From Niallia sp. Man26 (GTDB taxonomy: Bacteria > Bacillota > Bacilli > Bacillales > Cytobacillaceae): DNA of 64,000 bases. Under the pieces are notes generated by a model. It searched no databases. It had not been told where the DNA came from and saw only the letters and a list, made by a program, of their open reading frames with translations. The position numbers were made by a program, and so were the translations under genes. Location: the NCBI RefSeq assembly GCF_022049065.2, contig NZ_CP095743.1:3363001-3427000 (forward strand). The letters are read 5' to 3'. This document shows, in pieces, positions 9,690 through 16,926 of this stretch. How positions within the stretch are numbered: position 1 is the stretch's first letter; each line of letters begins with the position of its first letter.

Positions 9690-10619
9690 ATGAGGTCGGA
9701 AAAACCTAAAAAGAAGAAACGAAAGTGGCTGCGAATCACTGGCATTATACTGCTGATCCTTTTAATAGGTATCGGTGCTTATGTATATACGGTTTATAAT
9801 TCCCTATCAAATGCCGTGAACTCAATGCACGAGCCTGTTGACAGGGAAACAACAAAACGAACAGAAACGTTAAGTTTAGAGCAGCAGGAGCCTTTTTCAG
9901 TATTGATGCTCGGCGTCGATGAACGCGACGGAGACAGCGGTAGATCAGATACGATGATTGTCATGACCGTTAATCCAGAGAAGAAATCTGTAAAAATGCT
10001 CAGCATCCCTCGCGATACACGGACAGAAATTGTCGGACACGGAACAACAGATAAAATCAATCACGCTTATGCATTTGGCGGTGTTGCCATGTCTATGGAT
10101 ACTGTTGAGAACTTCCTGGACATCCCAATTGATTATTATATGCAAATCAATATGGAAGGTTTTAAAGATATTGTAGATTCTGTTGGCGGAGTTACTGTTA
10201 ATAATGACCTTGATTTCACGTATGAGGGTGTTCATTTCCCTGAAGGACAGGTTACCCTTGACGGTGAAAAAGCACTTAAATTCTCTCGTATGCGTTATGA
10301 AGACCCTCGCGGAGACTTCGGACGCCAGCTGAGACAGCGCATGATCATCCAAGCAGTGTTGAAGGAAGGGGCAAGTTTAAACTCCCTTACTAACTTCGAT
10401 GATATCTTTGCTGCGTTAAGCAAAAACATTAAGACAAACCTTACATTTGATGAAATGGTAGATATCCAAAAGAATTATAAACAAGCTGCCGGCAATATCG
10501 AGCAATTAACGATTAATGGCACAGGCCAGACAATTGACGGCGTTTGGTATTTAATTGTGGATGATGCAGAAAAAACTAACATCCAGACGGAACTAAAAGA
10601 CCATTTAAAAGTAAATTAA
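9690..10619 (+). CDS. LytR-CpsA-Psr (LCP) family wall polymer ligase
   Basis: This is a membrane-anchored phosphotransferase of the TagT/TagU/TagV type that attaches teichoic acid or other anionic polymers from lipid carriers to peptidoglycan. The 309-aa protein has a basic cytosolic start (KPKKKKRKWLR), one membrane segment (about residues 14-35) and an extracellular LCP domain. Motifs are LMLGVDERDGDSGRSDTMI, SIPRDTRTEI (the arginine pair that binds the lipid pyrophosphate), DKINHAYAFGG and LKFSRMRY..DFGRQLRQR. The ATG at 9690 was chosen because GGAGG lies ten bases upstream at 9675-9679; an earlier in-frame TTG lacks one. It is monocistronic and ends at a 14-bp stem terminator. Neighbouring tag genes support a teichoic acid role, and a second LCP gene lies at 26750. 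Confidence 0.9.
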   Translation: MRSEKPKKKKRKWLRITGIILLILLIGIGAYVYTVYNSLSNAVNSMHEPVDRETTKRTETLSLEQQEPFSVLMLGVDERDGDSGRSDTMIVMTVNPEKKSVKMLSIPRDTRTEIVGHGTTDKINHAYAFGGVAMSMDTVENFLDIPIDYYMQINMEGFKDIVDSVGGVTVNNDLDFTYEGVHFPEGQVTLDGEKALKFSRMRYEDPRGDFGRQLRQRMIIQAVLKEGASLNSLTNFDDIFAALSKNIKTNLTFDEMVDIQKNYKQAAGNIEQLTINGTGQTIDGVWYLIVDDAEKTNIQTELKDHLKVN

Positions 10620-10624
10620 CCTTA

Positions 10625-10660
10625 GAAGGAGATAAGCATATGCTGCTTATCTCCTTCCCT
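10625..10660 (+). terminator. Terminator of the LCP gene
   Basis: A perfect 14-bp stem (10625-10638 with 10644-10657) has a 5-base loop. The following tract is only moderately T-rich (CCTTTGCCTTT), so termination may be incomplete. Confidence 0.7.
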
Positions 10661-10949
10661 TTGCCTTTATGACACTGTTTGACAGAAAATATGTTTAGAT
10701 GACATTTTTTTCAGCAATTTTTCAATTTTATGAAAGCAGCTGGCGATTAATATAGAAATACTTGTCATAATGGGGGAAAGGTTTTAAAATAAGGTAATTG
10801 GGAAACAATAAATCATAAATTTAAGGTAATTATGAGAAAACGCTTGGACAAAAATCCATGCACATTGACTAACACTGCTAAATAAAATAACAGAATGACT
10901 AGCCGTTATTATAAGAAGCACAAGGAACTTCACATTTAGGAGGATACAA
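10661..10949 (+). other. tagD upstream region with probable promoter
   Basis: This gene-free stretch precedes tagD. Two weak SigA-type candidates are seen: TTGACT at 10865-10870 with a poor -10, and ATAACA with 17 bases to TATAAG, ending near 10913. The second would give a leader of about 30 nt to tagD. No riboswitch-like structure was recognised. Confidence 0.35.
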
Positions 10950-11342
10950 ATGAAAAAAGTAATCACTTATGGCACCTTCGATTTATTGCACTGGGGTCAT
11001 ATTAATATTTTGAAAAGAGCAAAAGAACTTGGGGATCATTTAACAGTTGCCCTGTCCAGCGATGAATTTAATGCAATTAAAGATAAAAAAGCATACCATA
11101 GCTATGAAAACAGAAAAATGATTTTGGAAGCAATCCGTTATGTGGATGAAGTTATCCCTGAACATGATTGGGATCAAAAGGTTAGAGACGTTGTTGACCA
11201 TAACATCGATGTATTCGTAATGGGTGATGACTGGGAAGGGAAGTTCGACTTCTTGAAAGATTATTGCGAAGTTGTTTACCTGCCTAGAACTGTTGGTATC
11301 TCTACTTCTAAAATCAAGAAGGACCTATTCAAGGTAAAGTAA
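10950..11342 (+). CDS. tagD: Glycerol-3-phosphate cytidylyltransferase
   Basis: TagD makes CDP-glycerol from CTP and sn-glycerol-3-phosphate, the activated substrate of TagB and TagF. The 130-aa length is typical. The nucleotidyltransferase HxGH motif appears as HWGH (about residues 14-17), and the C-terminal signature RTVGISTSKIKK (about 114-125) is intact. AGGAGG is placed six bases before the ATG. tagB follows after a single base, so the two are translationally linked in one short operon ending at 12538. The presence of TagD/TagB/TagF shows a poly(glycerol phosphate) teichoic acid and not a ribitol type. Confidence 0.96.
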   Translation: MKKVITYGTFDLLHWGHINILKRAKELGDHLTVALSSDEFNAIKDKKAYHSYENRKMILEAIRYVDEVIPEHDWDQKVRDVVDHNIDVFVMGDDWEGKFDFLKDYCEVVYLPRTVGISTSKIKKDLFKVK

Positions 11343-11343
11343 T

Positions 11344-12516
11344 ATGGTAAGGGAATGTGCGATTTCCTTGTATTTAACGCTATTTTCTTTGTTGTTTCGG
11401 ATTAGCAGCCTATTCCCGCAACAAAAGAAAATAGTTTTTTGTGTGTCTTTCCCTGAAAACAGCATGCATATATATGAAGAACTTAAGAAAACTGCTGACG
11501 ACAAACGCTGTATTTTTCTGGCAGCAACAGCACAAACGAAAGAAATGCTCGAGGAAAAACAAATTGGTCAAGTGCTTGAATTTACACCACGAAAGCCTAA
11601 AGCCTTTTTGGCAGGAATTCGGCATCTTGCGACTGCAAAAGTAGTTATTCTTGATAATTATTTCGGCTTCCTCTCAAGCATTACATTCAAGCCAAATGTT
11701 AAGGTGCTTCAAATTTGGCATGCTGCCGGTGCCATCAAAACCTTCGGATTGAAGGATTCGAGTATTCAAAATCGGACAAGCAAAGCTAATCAGCGATTTA
11801 AGGATGTATACAGCAAGTTTCAATATGTAATTACCGGCTCACATGAGATGGATCATATTTTTCATGAAGCATTCTCGATTCAAGAACGGCAAATAATGCA
11901 TACCGGAATACCTCGCACAGATATCTTTTTTGACGAAACACGCAAAAAGGAAACAATAACAAAAGTATATAGCGAGTACCCTCAGTTTGAAAATAAAAGA
12001 ATTCTATTATATGCTCCAACCTTCAGAGGCGAAAATAATGGCATTACAAATTCAAACCTCGACATAAAGCAATTGAAAAACAGGCTAGGTGAGGACACTG
12101 TCATCTTAATTAGACTTCACCCATCTATTAAAGAAAAGGCACACTTGCCTGAAATGGATGCTGCTGTCTATGATGTTTCAGAATATCCTTATATTAATGA
12201 ACTGCTTCTCATTACCGACCTGCTCATTACGGATTACTCTTCTATCCCATTCGAGTACTCTTTCTTGAGAAGACCAATGATATTCTTCCCATATGATCTC
12301 GAAGAATATGCAAAGGACAGAGGTTTTTGGACAGACTATGACAAACTCGTACCAGGTCCTGTCGCCTATACGACAGCAGAGCTCGCAGACATCCTGGCAA
12401 AAAACGAGTATGACTTAGATCGCATAGATACATTCCATAAACGCTGGAACGAATATTCCACAGGACAGTCCAGCGAAAAAGTCGCTGCATTAATAATAGA
12501 ATGGCTAAACGACTGA
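11344..12516 (+). CDS. tagB: CDP-glycerol glycerophosphotransferase, TagB-type primase
   Basis: TagB adds the first glycerol phosphate to the ManNAc-GlcNAc-lipid linkage unit made by TagO and TagA. The 390-aa length matches TagB (about 380 aa) and is much shorter than TagF. Motifs are VLQIWHAAGAIKTFGLKD (about 118-135, with the TagB-type WHAxG block in place of WHGTP of polymerases), YVITGSHEMDHIF, ILLYAPTFRGE, LIRLHPS and LITDYSSIPFEYSFLRRPMI. An N-terminal amphipathic/hydrophobic helix (LYLTLFSLLFRISSLF) would hold it to the membrane. It starts one base after tagD; the AAGGTAAAG inside the tagD end is the likely binding site. The stop codon lies inside the terminator stem. Confidence 0.9.
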   Translation: MVRECAISLYLTLFSLLFRISSLFPQQKKIVFCVSFPENSMHIYEELKKTADDKRCIFLAATAQTKEMLEEKQIGQVLEFTPRKPKAFLAGIRHLATAKVVILDNYFGFLSSITFKPNVKVLQIWHAAGAIKTFGLKDSSIQNRTSKANQRFKDVYSKFQYVITGSHEMDHIFHEAFSIQERQIMHTGIPRTDIFFDETRKKETITKVYSEYPQFENKRILLYAPTFRGENNGITNSNLDIKQLKNRLGEDTVILIRLHPSIKEKAHLPEMDAAVYDVSEYPYINELLLITDLLITDYSSIPFEYSFLRRPMIFFPYDLEEYAKDRGFWTDYDKLVPGPVAYTTAELADILAKNEYDLDRIDTFHKRWNEYSTGQSSEKVAALIIEWLND

Positions 12517-12538
12517 AGCTGTCTTCAGTCGTTTTTTT
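12510..12538 (+). terminator. Terminator of tagD-tagB
   Basis: The 9-bp perfect stem CGACTGAAG/CTTCAGTCG (12510-12518 with 12523-12531) is followed by seven T. It overlaps the tagB stop codon. Confidence 0.92.
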
Positions 12539-12620
12539 CTATATATAGTAGAAAATATTAATTGGAGCTATCAGAAATTAACATCCTCCTTCTAAACGCC
12601 CCCCTGAAAATGTCTACAGC

Positions 12621-12655
12621 AAAAACCGACTAAAGCGCCCTTTAGTCGGTTTTTT
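12621..12655. terminator. Second, symmetric terminator-like hairpin
   Basis: The 15-bp perfect stem of AAAAACCGACTAAAG with its complement (12621-12635 and 12640-12654) has a 4-base loop. Flanking A and T runs make it work in either direction. It lies about 80 nt after the tagB terminator with no gene between, so it is a backup terminator or the end of a short unannotated RNA. Confidence 0.7.
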
Positions 12656-12690
12656 GACGAAATAATGCAGAACATGCTGGAATAAGGAAA

Positions 12691-12711
12691 TTCCCCGAAA
12701 TTTCTCGGGAA
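12691..12711. repeat. Nested palindrome upstream of a 33-codon ORF
   Basis: TTCCCcGAAATTTCtcGGGAA has an outer TTCCC/GGGAA pair and an inner perfect GAAATTTC palindrome. It sits about 105 nt before the small ORF at 12816 and could be an operator. No known regulator was matched. Confidence 0.4.
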
Positions 12712-12815
12712 ATAAAATGTCAGCATTTGTTGATATTTTTGTTGTTTCTTATTTGTCCGAATGCGGTATAAGTAGTATATGAAAACAAACTTCCAATAGG
12801 AAAGGATGATACTAA

Positions 12816-12917
12816 ATGAAAATAAAAGCAGGAAGCTGGAGACTATTAACTACTCAGGACAAGCAGTTCATCTTGCACACATTAAGTATTCTTTCTAAAT
12901 TTAAGGGCGGAAAATAA
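12816..12917 (+). CDS. Possible 33-aa small protein of unknown function
   Basis: The frame starts at ATG and encodes MKIKAGSWRLLTTQ... ending ILSKFKGGK. It is preceded by AGGAAAGGATG with a 7-base gap to the ATG, and TATAAG at 12767-12772 could serve as a -10 box. The peptide is basic (about six lysines) with an amphipathic central part and has no signal peptide or membrane segment. It is too short for family assignment, and I do not recognise it. It is flanked by its own terminator-like hairpin upstream and a convergent VOC gene downstream, so it would be an independent transcript. Chance occurrence of a frame this short is possible. Confidence 0.4.
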   Translation: MKIKAGSWRLLTTQDKQFILHTLSILSKFKGGK

Positions 12918-12932
12918 AAAGGGCGAAAGCTG

Positions 12933-13319
12933 TCACTTTTCATAAATTTCGATTGGCAGCCCATCTGGATCTGCAAAAAATGTAAATTTTTTATCTGTAA
13001 ATTCATCTACACGAATATCTTCTACTTCAATAGATTGACTTTGTAAATAGGAAACTGTTTCAGCAATGTCATCCACTTCAAATGCGATATGACGCAAGCC
13101 TGCTGCTTCCGGAAAACTCGGCCTTTTCTTCGGATTGGGAAAAGAGAATAGCTCTAGCTGATAAACATCGTTAACCATAAGGTCGAGTTTATATGAATTA
13201 CGCTCTTCCCGAAAGACTTCTCTAATTGGTTTGAATTTTAAAATATCCACATAAAATGATTTAGAAATTTGATAATCACTGCAAATAATTGCTATATGAT
13301 GCACTTTGTTGACTTTCAT
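12933..13319 (-). CDS. VOC (glyoxalase/bleomycin-resistance fold) family protein
   Basis: This 128-aa single-module VOC protein may be a metal-dependent lyase or dioxygenase-like enzyme. The four expected metal-ligand positions are visible: KVHHIAIICSD near the start, YQLELFSFP in the middle, LRHIAFEVDDI, and GLPIEIYEK at the end. The paired beta-alpha-beta-beta-beta arrangement is complete. It resembles B. subtilis YwbC-type proteins often labelled lactoylglutathione lyase, but the substrate is unknown. The ATG at 13319 is chosen for the AAGGAG seven bases upstream; the longer frame to 13397 includes the galE terminator and is not credible. Confidence 0.8.
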   Translation of the reverse strand: MKVNKVHHIAIICSDYQISKSFYVDILKFKPIREVFREERNSYKLDLMVNDVYQLELFSFPNPKKRPSFPEAAGLRHIAFEVDDIAETVSYLQSQSIEVEDIRVDEFTDKKFTFFADPDGLPIEIYEK

Positions 13320-13353
13320 ATTATCGCTCCTTTTTCCATATGTTTCATTCTGT

Positions 13354-13389
13354 AAAAAAAGCGAAGAAATGCAAGCTGCATTCCTCCGC
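13354..13389 (-). terminator. Terminator of galE
   Basis: A 13-bp stem (13361-13373 with 13377-13389), including two G-U pairs on the minus-strand RNA, is followed by seven T. It lies 12 bases after the galE stop. Confidence 0.8.
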
Positions 13390-13400
13390 CAAAGCAAACA

Positions 13401-14366
13401 TCATGCTTTTTTATGCCAGTCCCAAGCACTTTCGATAATAGTCTCTAAGCCTCTTTCTGCCTTCCAGCCAAGATCTTCATAGATTTTGCTTGATGAGGCA
13501 ATGAGTCTTGCAGGGTCTCCTGCTCGTCTTTCAGCCAAAACAACATTAGCTTGTTTGCCTGTCACCTTTTCACATGTTTCAATGACTTCTTTAACGGAAT
13601 AGCCAACACCATTTCCCAGATTATATGTTTCCGCCTGTTTGCTGCCATCTAAAAGAGCCTCCACTGCTTTAATATGGGCAGCTGCTAAATCTGTTACATG
13701 GATATAGTCACGGATACATGTGCCATCTTCTGTCGGATAATCTGTTCCAAAAACAGAAATAGACTCTCTTTGTCCTAATACATGCTGCAGGATAATCGGA
13801 ATCAAATGTGTTTCCGGATCATGCTGTTCACCGATAGCTCCTGACTCATGGGCACCTGCTGCATTAAAGTAGCGAAGAACCACATAGTTCAATCCGTATG
13901 CTGCATGAAAATCAGCTAAGATTTGTTCTACCATCAGCTTTGATTTTCCATAAGGATTGATTGGGGATGTTTTAGAGCTTTCTAAAATAATTTCATCTTC
14001 TGGAATACCGTATGTAGCTGCTGTTGATGAAAAAATGAAATTTTTAACATTATATTTAAGCATTGTCTTCAACAATGTTAAAGTATTGGCAACATTATTT
14101 TCATAGTATTTATATGGGTCTTGCACTGATTCGCCGACTAAGCTGAACGCAGCAAAATGCATAACTGCTTTAATTGGATATTTAGAAAAAATCGGCTCCA
14201 AATCTTCTTCTTTTCCTAAATCTCCTTTAATGAATACTGCTCTTTCATCCACAGATTCCTGATGGCCTGTCGCCAGGTTATCGAGTACGATGACTTCTTC
14301 CTTTTCAACTAGTTCTTTTACTAGATGACTGCCGATATAGCCGGCTCCGCCTACTACTAGAATCAT
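13401..14366 (-). CDS. galE: UDP-glucose 4-epimerase
   Basis: GalE interconverts UDP-glucose and UDP-galactose (and in some bacilli the GlcNAc/GalNAc forms). It is a 321-aa extended short-chain dehydrogenase. The NAD-binding GGAGYIGSH is at residues 6-14, SSTAATYG supplies the catalytic Ser/Thr, and YGKSK the Tyr-Lys pair (about 149-153). NLGNGVGYSV and the C-terminal RRAGDPARL complete the family. AAAGGAG precedes the ATG by seven bases. It is a single-gene unit located between tagB and tagA. Together with two GalU copies it points to a galactose- or UDP-hexose-derived surface polymer. Confidence 0.95.
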   Translation of the reverse strand: MILVVGGAGYIGSHLVKELVEKEEVIVLDNLATGHQESVDERAVFIKGDLGKEEDLEPIFSKYPIKAVMHFAAFSLVGESVQDPYKYYENNVANTLTLLKTMLKYNVKNFIFSSTAATYGIPEDEIILESSKTSPINPYGKSKLMVEQILADFHAAYGLNYVVLRYFNAAGAHESGAIGEQHDPETHLIPIILQHVLGQRESISVFGTDYPTEDGTCIRDYIHVTDLAAAHIKAVEALLDGSKQAETYNLGNGVGYSVKEVIETCEKVTGKQANVVLAERRAGDPARLIASSSKIYEDLGWKAERGLETIIESAWDWHKKA

Positions 14367-14546
14367 ATTAAATCTCCTTTATATACATAATTTTTCTCAC
14401 AATCTATTAATACCCGTATATTGTCATTTTATCACATGACTATTTAGAAAAAAATTTTCATTGGCAATTTTTCCTTATTTCATACTTTGTACAGGTGTGA
14501 ATTTCCCTAGAAAAAAAGGAAGGATGTCATCATCCCCCCTTTTTCG

Positions 14547-15305
14547 TCAGCCAGCTGCCGGCATTTTTCTTTTTCTGTTTTTTAAAACATAATAAAAAAA
14601 TTCCACATGACCGACTAAGTTACGCTTCCATAATCTCTTCGGCTCTTTCAGCATTCGATAAAGCCATTCAAGACGCAGCTTGCGAAAAAAAGCCGGGGCT
14701 CTTGTAACATTGCCTGACGAAAAGTCTAAAAATGCCCCGACTGCAAATGCCAGCGTGCAATTTAACCTTTCCCTGTTTTCAGCAATCCATTTTTCCTGTA
14801 TAGGCATCCCTAATCCTACTAGAAGGATGTCTGTTTGCTTGTCATTAATATCCGCAATAACATCAGCTACACTGCCGGAATCAAAATAGCCGTGCTGTTC
14901 TCCAACAAAGTTCAAATGAGGGAACTGCTGCTGTAATCTATGCAGAGCCGCCTCAGCAACACCAGGCTTTGCTCCGAGTAAATATACATTATATTGTCTA
15001 TCTTTATGACTTTTAAGCTTATTAAACAAAGCCGGAATAAAGTCTGTGCCGTTCAAGTTCTCCTTAAAAGAAAAGCCAAACATTTTAGCGCCAATTTCGA
15101 TCCCGATTCCGTCATTCAGCAAAAATTCACTGCTGTTAAGAAGGTTTAAGTATTCGTTATCCTTCTGGGCTAAGTTATAACAATGATCGTTCAGGAAAAA
15201 TACATTTGCTTTATCATATGCCTTTAATTTATCTGTCATTGCGGCAATCGCTTCATTTGTATGAAGAACATTCACCTCAATGTTTCCCATCCACTTCTTG
15301 TCCAT
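14547..15305 (-). CDS. tagA: N-acetylglucosaminyldiphosphoundecaprenol N-acetyl-beta-D-mannosaminyltransferase (WecG/TagA/CpsF family)
   Basis: TagA adds ManNAc from UDP-ManNAc to the GlcNAc-lipid made by TagO, the committed step of wall teichoic acid assembly. The 252-aa GT26 protein has FLNDHCYNLA, LLNDGIGIEIGAKMFG with the likely catalytic Asp (about residue 65), LNGTDF, YLLGAKPG, LVGLGMPIQEKWI and VGAFLDFSSGNVTRAP. The C-terminal basic/aromatic tail (WLYRMLKEPKRLWKR) is the membrane-binding appendage. The ATG at 15305 is preferred because AGGAG lies ten bases upstream; the ATG at 15329 has no binding site. It is monocistronic here, unlike the tagAB pair in B. subtilis. Confidence 0.93.
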   Translation of the reverse strand: MDKKWMGNIEVNVLHTNEAIAAMTDKLKAYDKANVFFLNDHCYNLAQKDNEYLNLLNSSEFLLNDGIGIEIGAKMFGFSFKENLNGTDFIPALFNKLKSHKDRQYNVYLLGAKPGVAEAALHRLQQQFPHLNFVGEQHGYFDSGSVADVIADINDKQTDILLVGLGMPIQEKWIAENRERLNCTLAFAVGAFLDFSSGNVTRAPAFFRKLRLEWLYRMLKEPKRLWKRNLVGHVEFFYYVLKNRKRKMPAAG

Positions 15306-15550
15306 CTCGTAATGTCTCCTGCCTTGCATAGTGTAGCTTCATTATATAAAAATTTAAGGCATGTTACAATTATCCCCATGGTTCTTTGCTGAAACTAGTC
15401 ATTTTGTTGGATTTTGTCGAAACTTTACCTCACTAAAAACTTTTAATATGTGAATAAAAAGTGATAAAATATACATGTGTTTTTAAAAGACTTTTCAAAC
15501 TAGCAATATGCTTGAACTTAAGACAGCAACAAAACAAATTATCCAAGATA

Positions 15551-15647
15551 AAGGCAAACCATCTGAAAAGATGGGACGCAAAGCTACAGATCTAAGGCAG
15601 CTCATACTGCTATGATGGCTGGGTCACCTTATGAGAATATAAGGAGG
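15551..15647 (+). ncRNA. Class I cyclic di-GMP riboswitch (GEMM-I) with translational expression platform
   Basis: The conserved GEMM-I blocks appear in order: GGCAAACC (15553-15560), a P2 hairpin CCATC/GATGG capped by a GAAA tetraloop (15565-15568), GGGACGCAAAGC (15573-15584), TCTAAG (15591-15596) and TATGA (15611-15615) forming an 11-nt-type tetraloop receptor around a GCAG/CTGC hairpin, then GGCTGGGT (15617-15624). P1 would pair AAGG (15551-15554) with CCTT (15627-15630). Downstream, CCTTAT (15627-15632) can instead pair with ATAAGG (15639-15644), covering the AAGGAGG ribosome site at 15641-15647 of the SinI-like gene. The two pairings are exclusive, so ligand-stabilised P1 should free the ribosome site (ON switch). 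No intrinsic terminator lies between. TAAAAT at 15465-15470 is a possible -10 for the transcript. Confidence 0.88.
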
Positions 15648-15657
15648 TTTTATTACG

Positions 15658-15813
15658 GTGTTAAATTTGTTACCAGTAAAAGAACTAGAAACGATAGATC
15701 CAGCAGAGCTAGATAGCGAGTGGGTTGAATTGGTGCTTGAAGCCAAACGCTTAGGACTTACTAGCAAACAAGTAAGTGCTTTTCTTTCCAATCAAAAACC
15801 AGATTTAAAATAG
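15658..15813 (+). CDS. SinI/SlrA-family anti-repressor (51 aa)
   Basis: The frame starts with GTG ten bases after AAGGAGG and encodes 51 residues. The core LDSEWVELVLEAKRLGLTSK (about residues 19-38) followed by QVSAFLSN matches the SinI helix that binds SinR; B. subtilis SinI has LDQEWVELMVEAKEANIS and then a similar FL-type end. The size is like SlrA (52 aa). Known family members bind SinR-type repressors and relieve repression of biofilm matrix genes. No partner sinR follows: the next gene is galU on the opposite strand. The leader is a c-di-GMP riboswitch, so its translation is predicted to respond to c-di-GMP. A TTG at 15667 is an alternative start. The identification rests on this short motif but the match is position-specific. 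Confidence 0.85.
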   Translation: MLNLLPVKELETIDPAELDSEWVELVLEAKRLGLTSKQVSAFLSNQKPDLK

Positions 15814-15896
15814 TATACACTACTTTTCTGAACAATCTTTTAAAAACACCTCTTATGGATATGCAACATGCATGGCACAGTTTATGTACATAAAGA

Positions 15897-15923
15897 CAAA
15901 CATTCCATATAATGAAATGTTTG
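15897..15923 (-). terminator. Weak hairpin after galU copy 2
   Basis: An 8-bp stem CAAACATT/AATGTTTG with an 11-base loop lies 26 nt beyond the galU2 stop. The downstream minus-strand tract (TCTTTATG) is poor in T, so terminator function is doubtful. It could also serve the SinI-like gene from the other side. Confidence 0.35.
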
Positions 15924-15948
15924 CCGTAAAGAACGTTATCTGTGCTTC

Positions 15949-16854
15949 TTATCCATATTGCTCCACATTTGCCTTATTACCCTTCGTTTTCTCTATCCTG
16001 TCATGTAAAAACTTATAAACCTCATCTTTAATTTCTTCATTCTGAAGTGCAAAATCAATGGTCGTTTTTACAAAGCCAAGCTTTTCACCGACATCATATC
16101 TGTCTCCTTCAAAATCATAAGCAAAGACGCGCTGTATTTGATTCAGCTGCTGAATAGCGTCAGTCAACTGAATTTCTCCGCCTGCACCTGTTTTTTGGTT
16201 CTCTAAAAACATAAAAATTTCCGGTGTCAGGATATATCTGCCTAAAATCGCCAAATTCGATGGCGCAGTCCCTTTCTCCGGCTTCTCAACGAAATTCTTC
16301 ACTTGATATCTTCTGCCTGCTTTCTCTCCAGGATCAACAATGCCATATCGGTCTGTTTCCTCTTCTGGAACTTGCTGAACTCCAATGATGGAGGACTGAG
16401 TTTCCTCAAATTGATTAATCAGCTGCTTTAAGCACGGAACATCACTCTGCACAATGTCGTCTCCAAGGAGCACGGCAAAAGGTTCATCCCCAATGAAATT
16501 CCTTGCACACCAAACTGCATGCCCCAACCCTTTAGGCTCCTTTTGACGGATATAATGGATATCAGCCAAATTAGAGGCAAAGCGGACTTTATTCAGCAAA
16601 TCATCTTTGCCTTTTGCTTCAAGATTCCATTCCAAATCATTGGCACTGTCAAAATGATCCTCGATTGATCTTTTTCCTTTACCAGTGACAATAATAATGT
16701 CCTCAATTCCAGAAGCGACCGCTTCCTCTACTATGTACTGGATAGTCGGCTTGTCTACGATAGGAAGCATTTCCTTTGGCATTGCTTTTGTAGCAGGCAA
16801 AAATCTAGTTCCAAGTCCTGCTGCTGGTATGATAGCCTTCCTAATTTTCTTCAT
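15949..16854 (-). CDS. galU: UTP-glucose-1-phosphate uridylyltransferase (second copy)
   Basis: This second 301-aa UDP-glucose pyrophosphorylase makes the same product as the copy at 8485. The N-terminal 50 residues are almost identical between copies, including [19 protein letters not shown], and LLGDDIV, FVEKP and [12 protein letters not shown] are all intact, so both should be active. They differ mainly around residues 70-95 and in the C-terminal tail (here [14 protein letters not shown]). AGGAGG sits nine bases before ATG. The upstream gene on the same strand ends 72 nt away, so transcription may come from a local promoter or from read-through. Paralogs in bacilli (gtaB, yngB, ytdA) are often dedicated to different polymers or growth conditions. 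Confidence 0.94.
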   Translation of the reverse strand: MKKIRKAIIPAAGLGTRFLPATKAMPKEMLPIVDKPTIQYIVEEAVASGIEDIIIVTGKGKRSIEDHFDSANDLEWNLEAKGKDDLLNKVRFASNLADIHYIRQKEPKGLGHAVWCARNFIGDEPFAVLLGDDIVQSDVPCLKQLINQFEETQSSIIGVQQVPEEETDRYGIVDPGEKAGRRYQVKNFVEKPEKGTAPSNLAILGRYILTPEIFMFLENQKTGAGGEIQLTDAIQQLNQIQRVFAYDFEGDRYDVGEKLGFVKTTIDFALQNEEIKDEVYKFLHDRIEKTKGNKANVEQYG

Positions 16855-16926
16855 GGTGTATTCCCTCCTAATTATTATAGGATTCTTTTCCCTTGTTTCT
16901 ATCAGGATAAACTATCATTTCTACTA

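Noticed and set aside
15926..15933. AAAGAAC after the SinI-like gene as an autoregulatory SinR site
   Set aside because: It has no partner arm and lies downstream of the gene.
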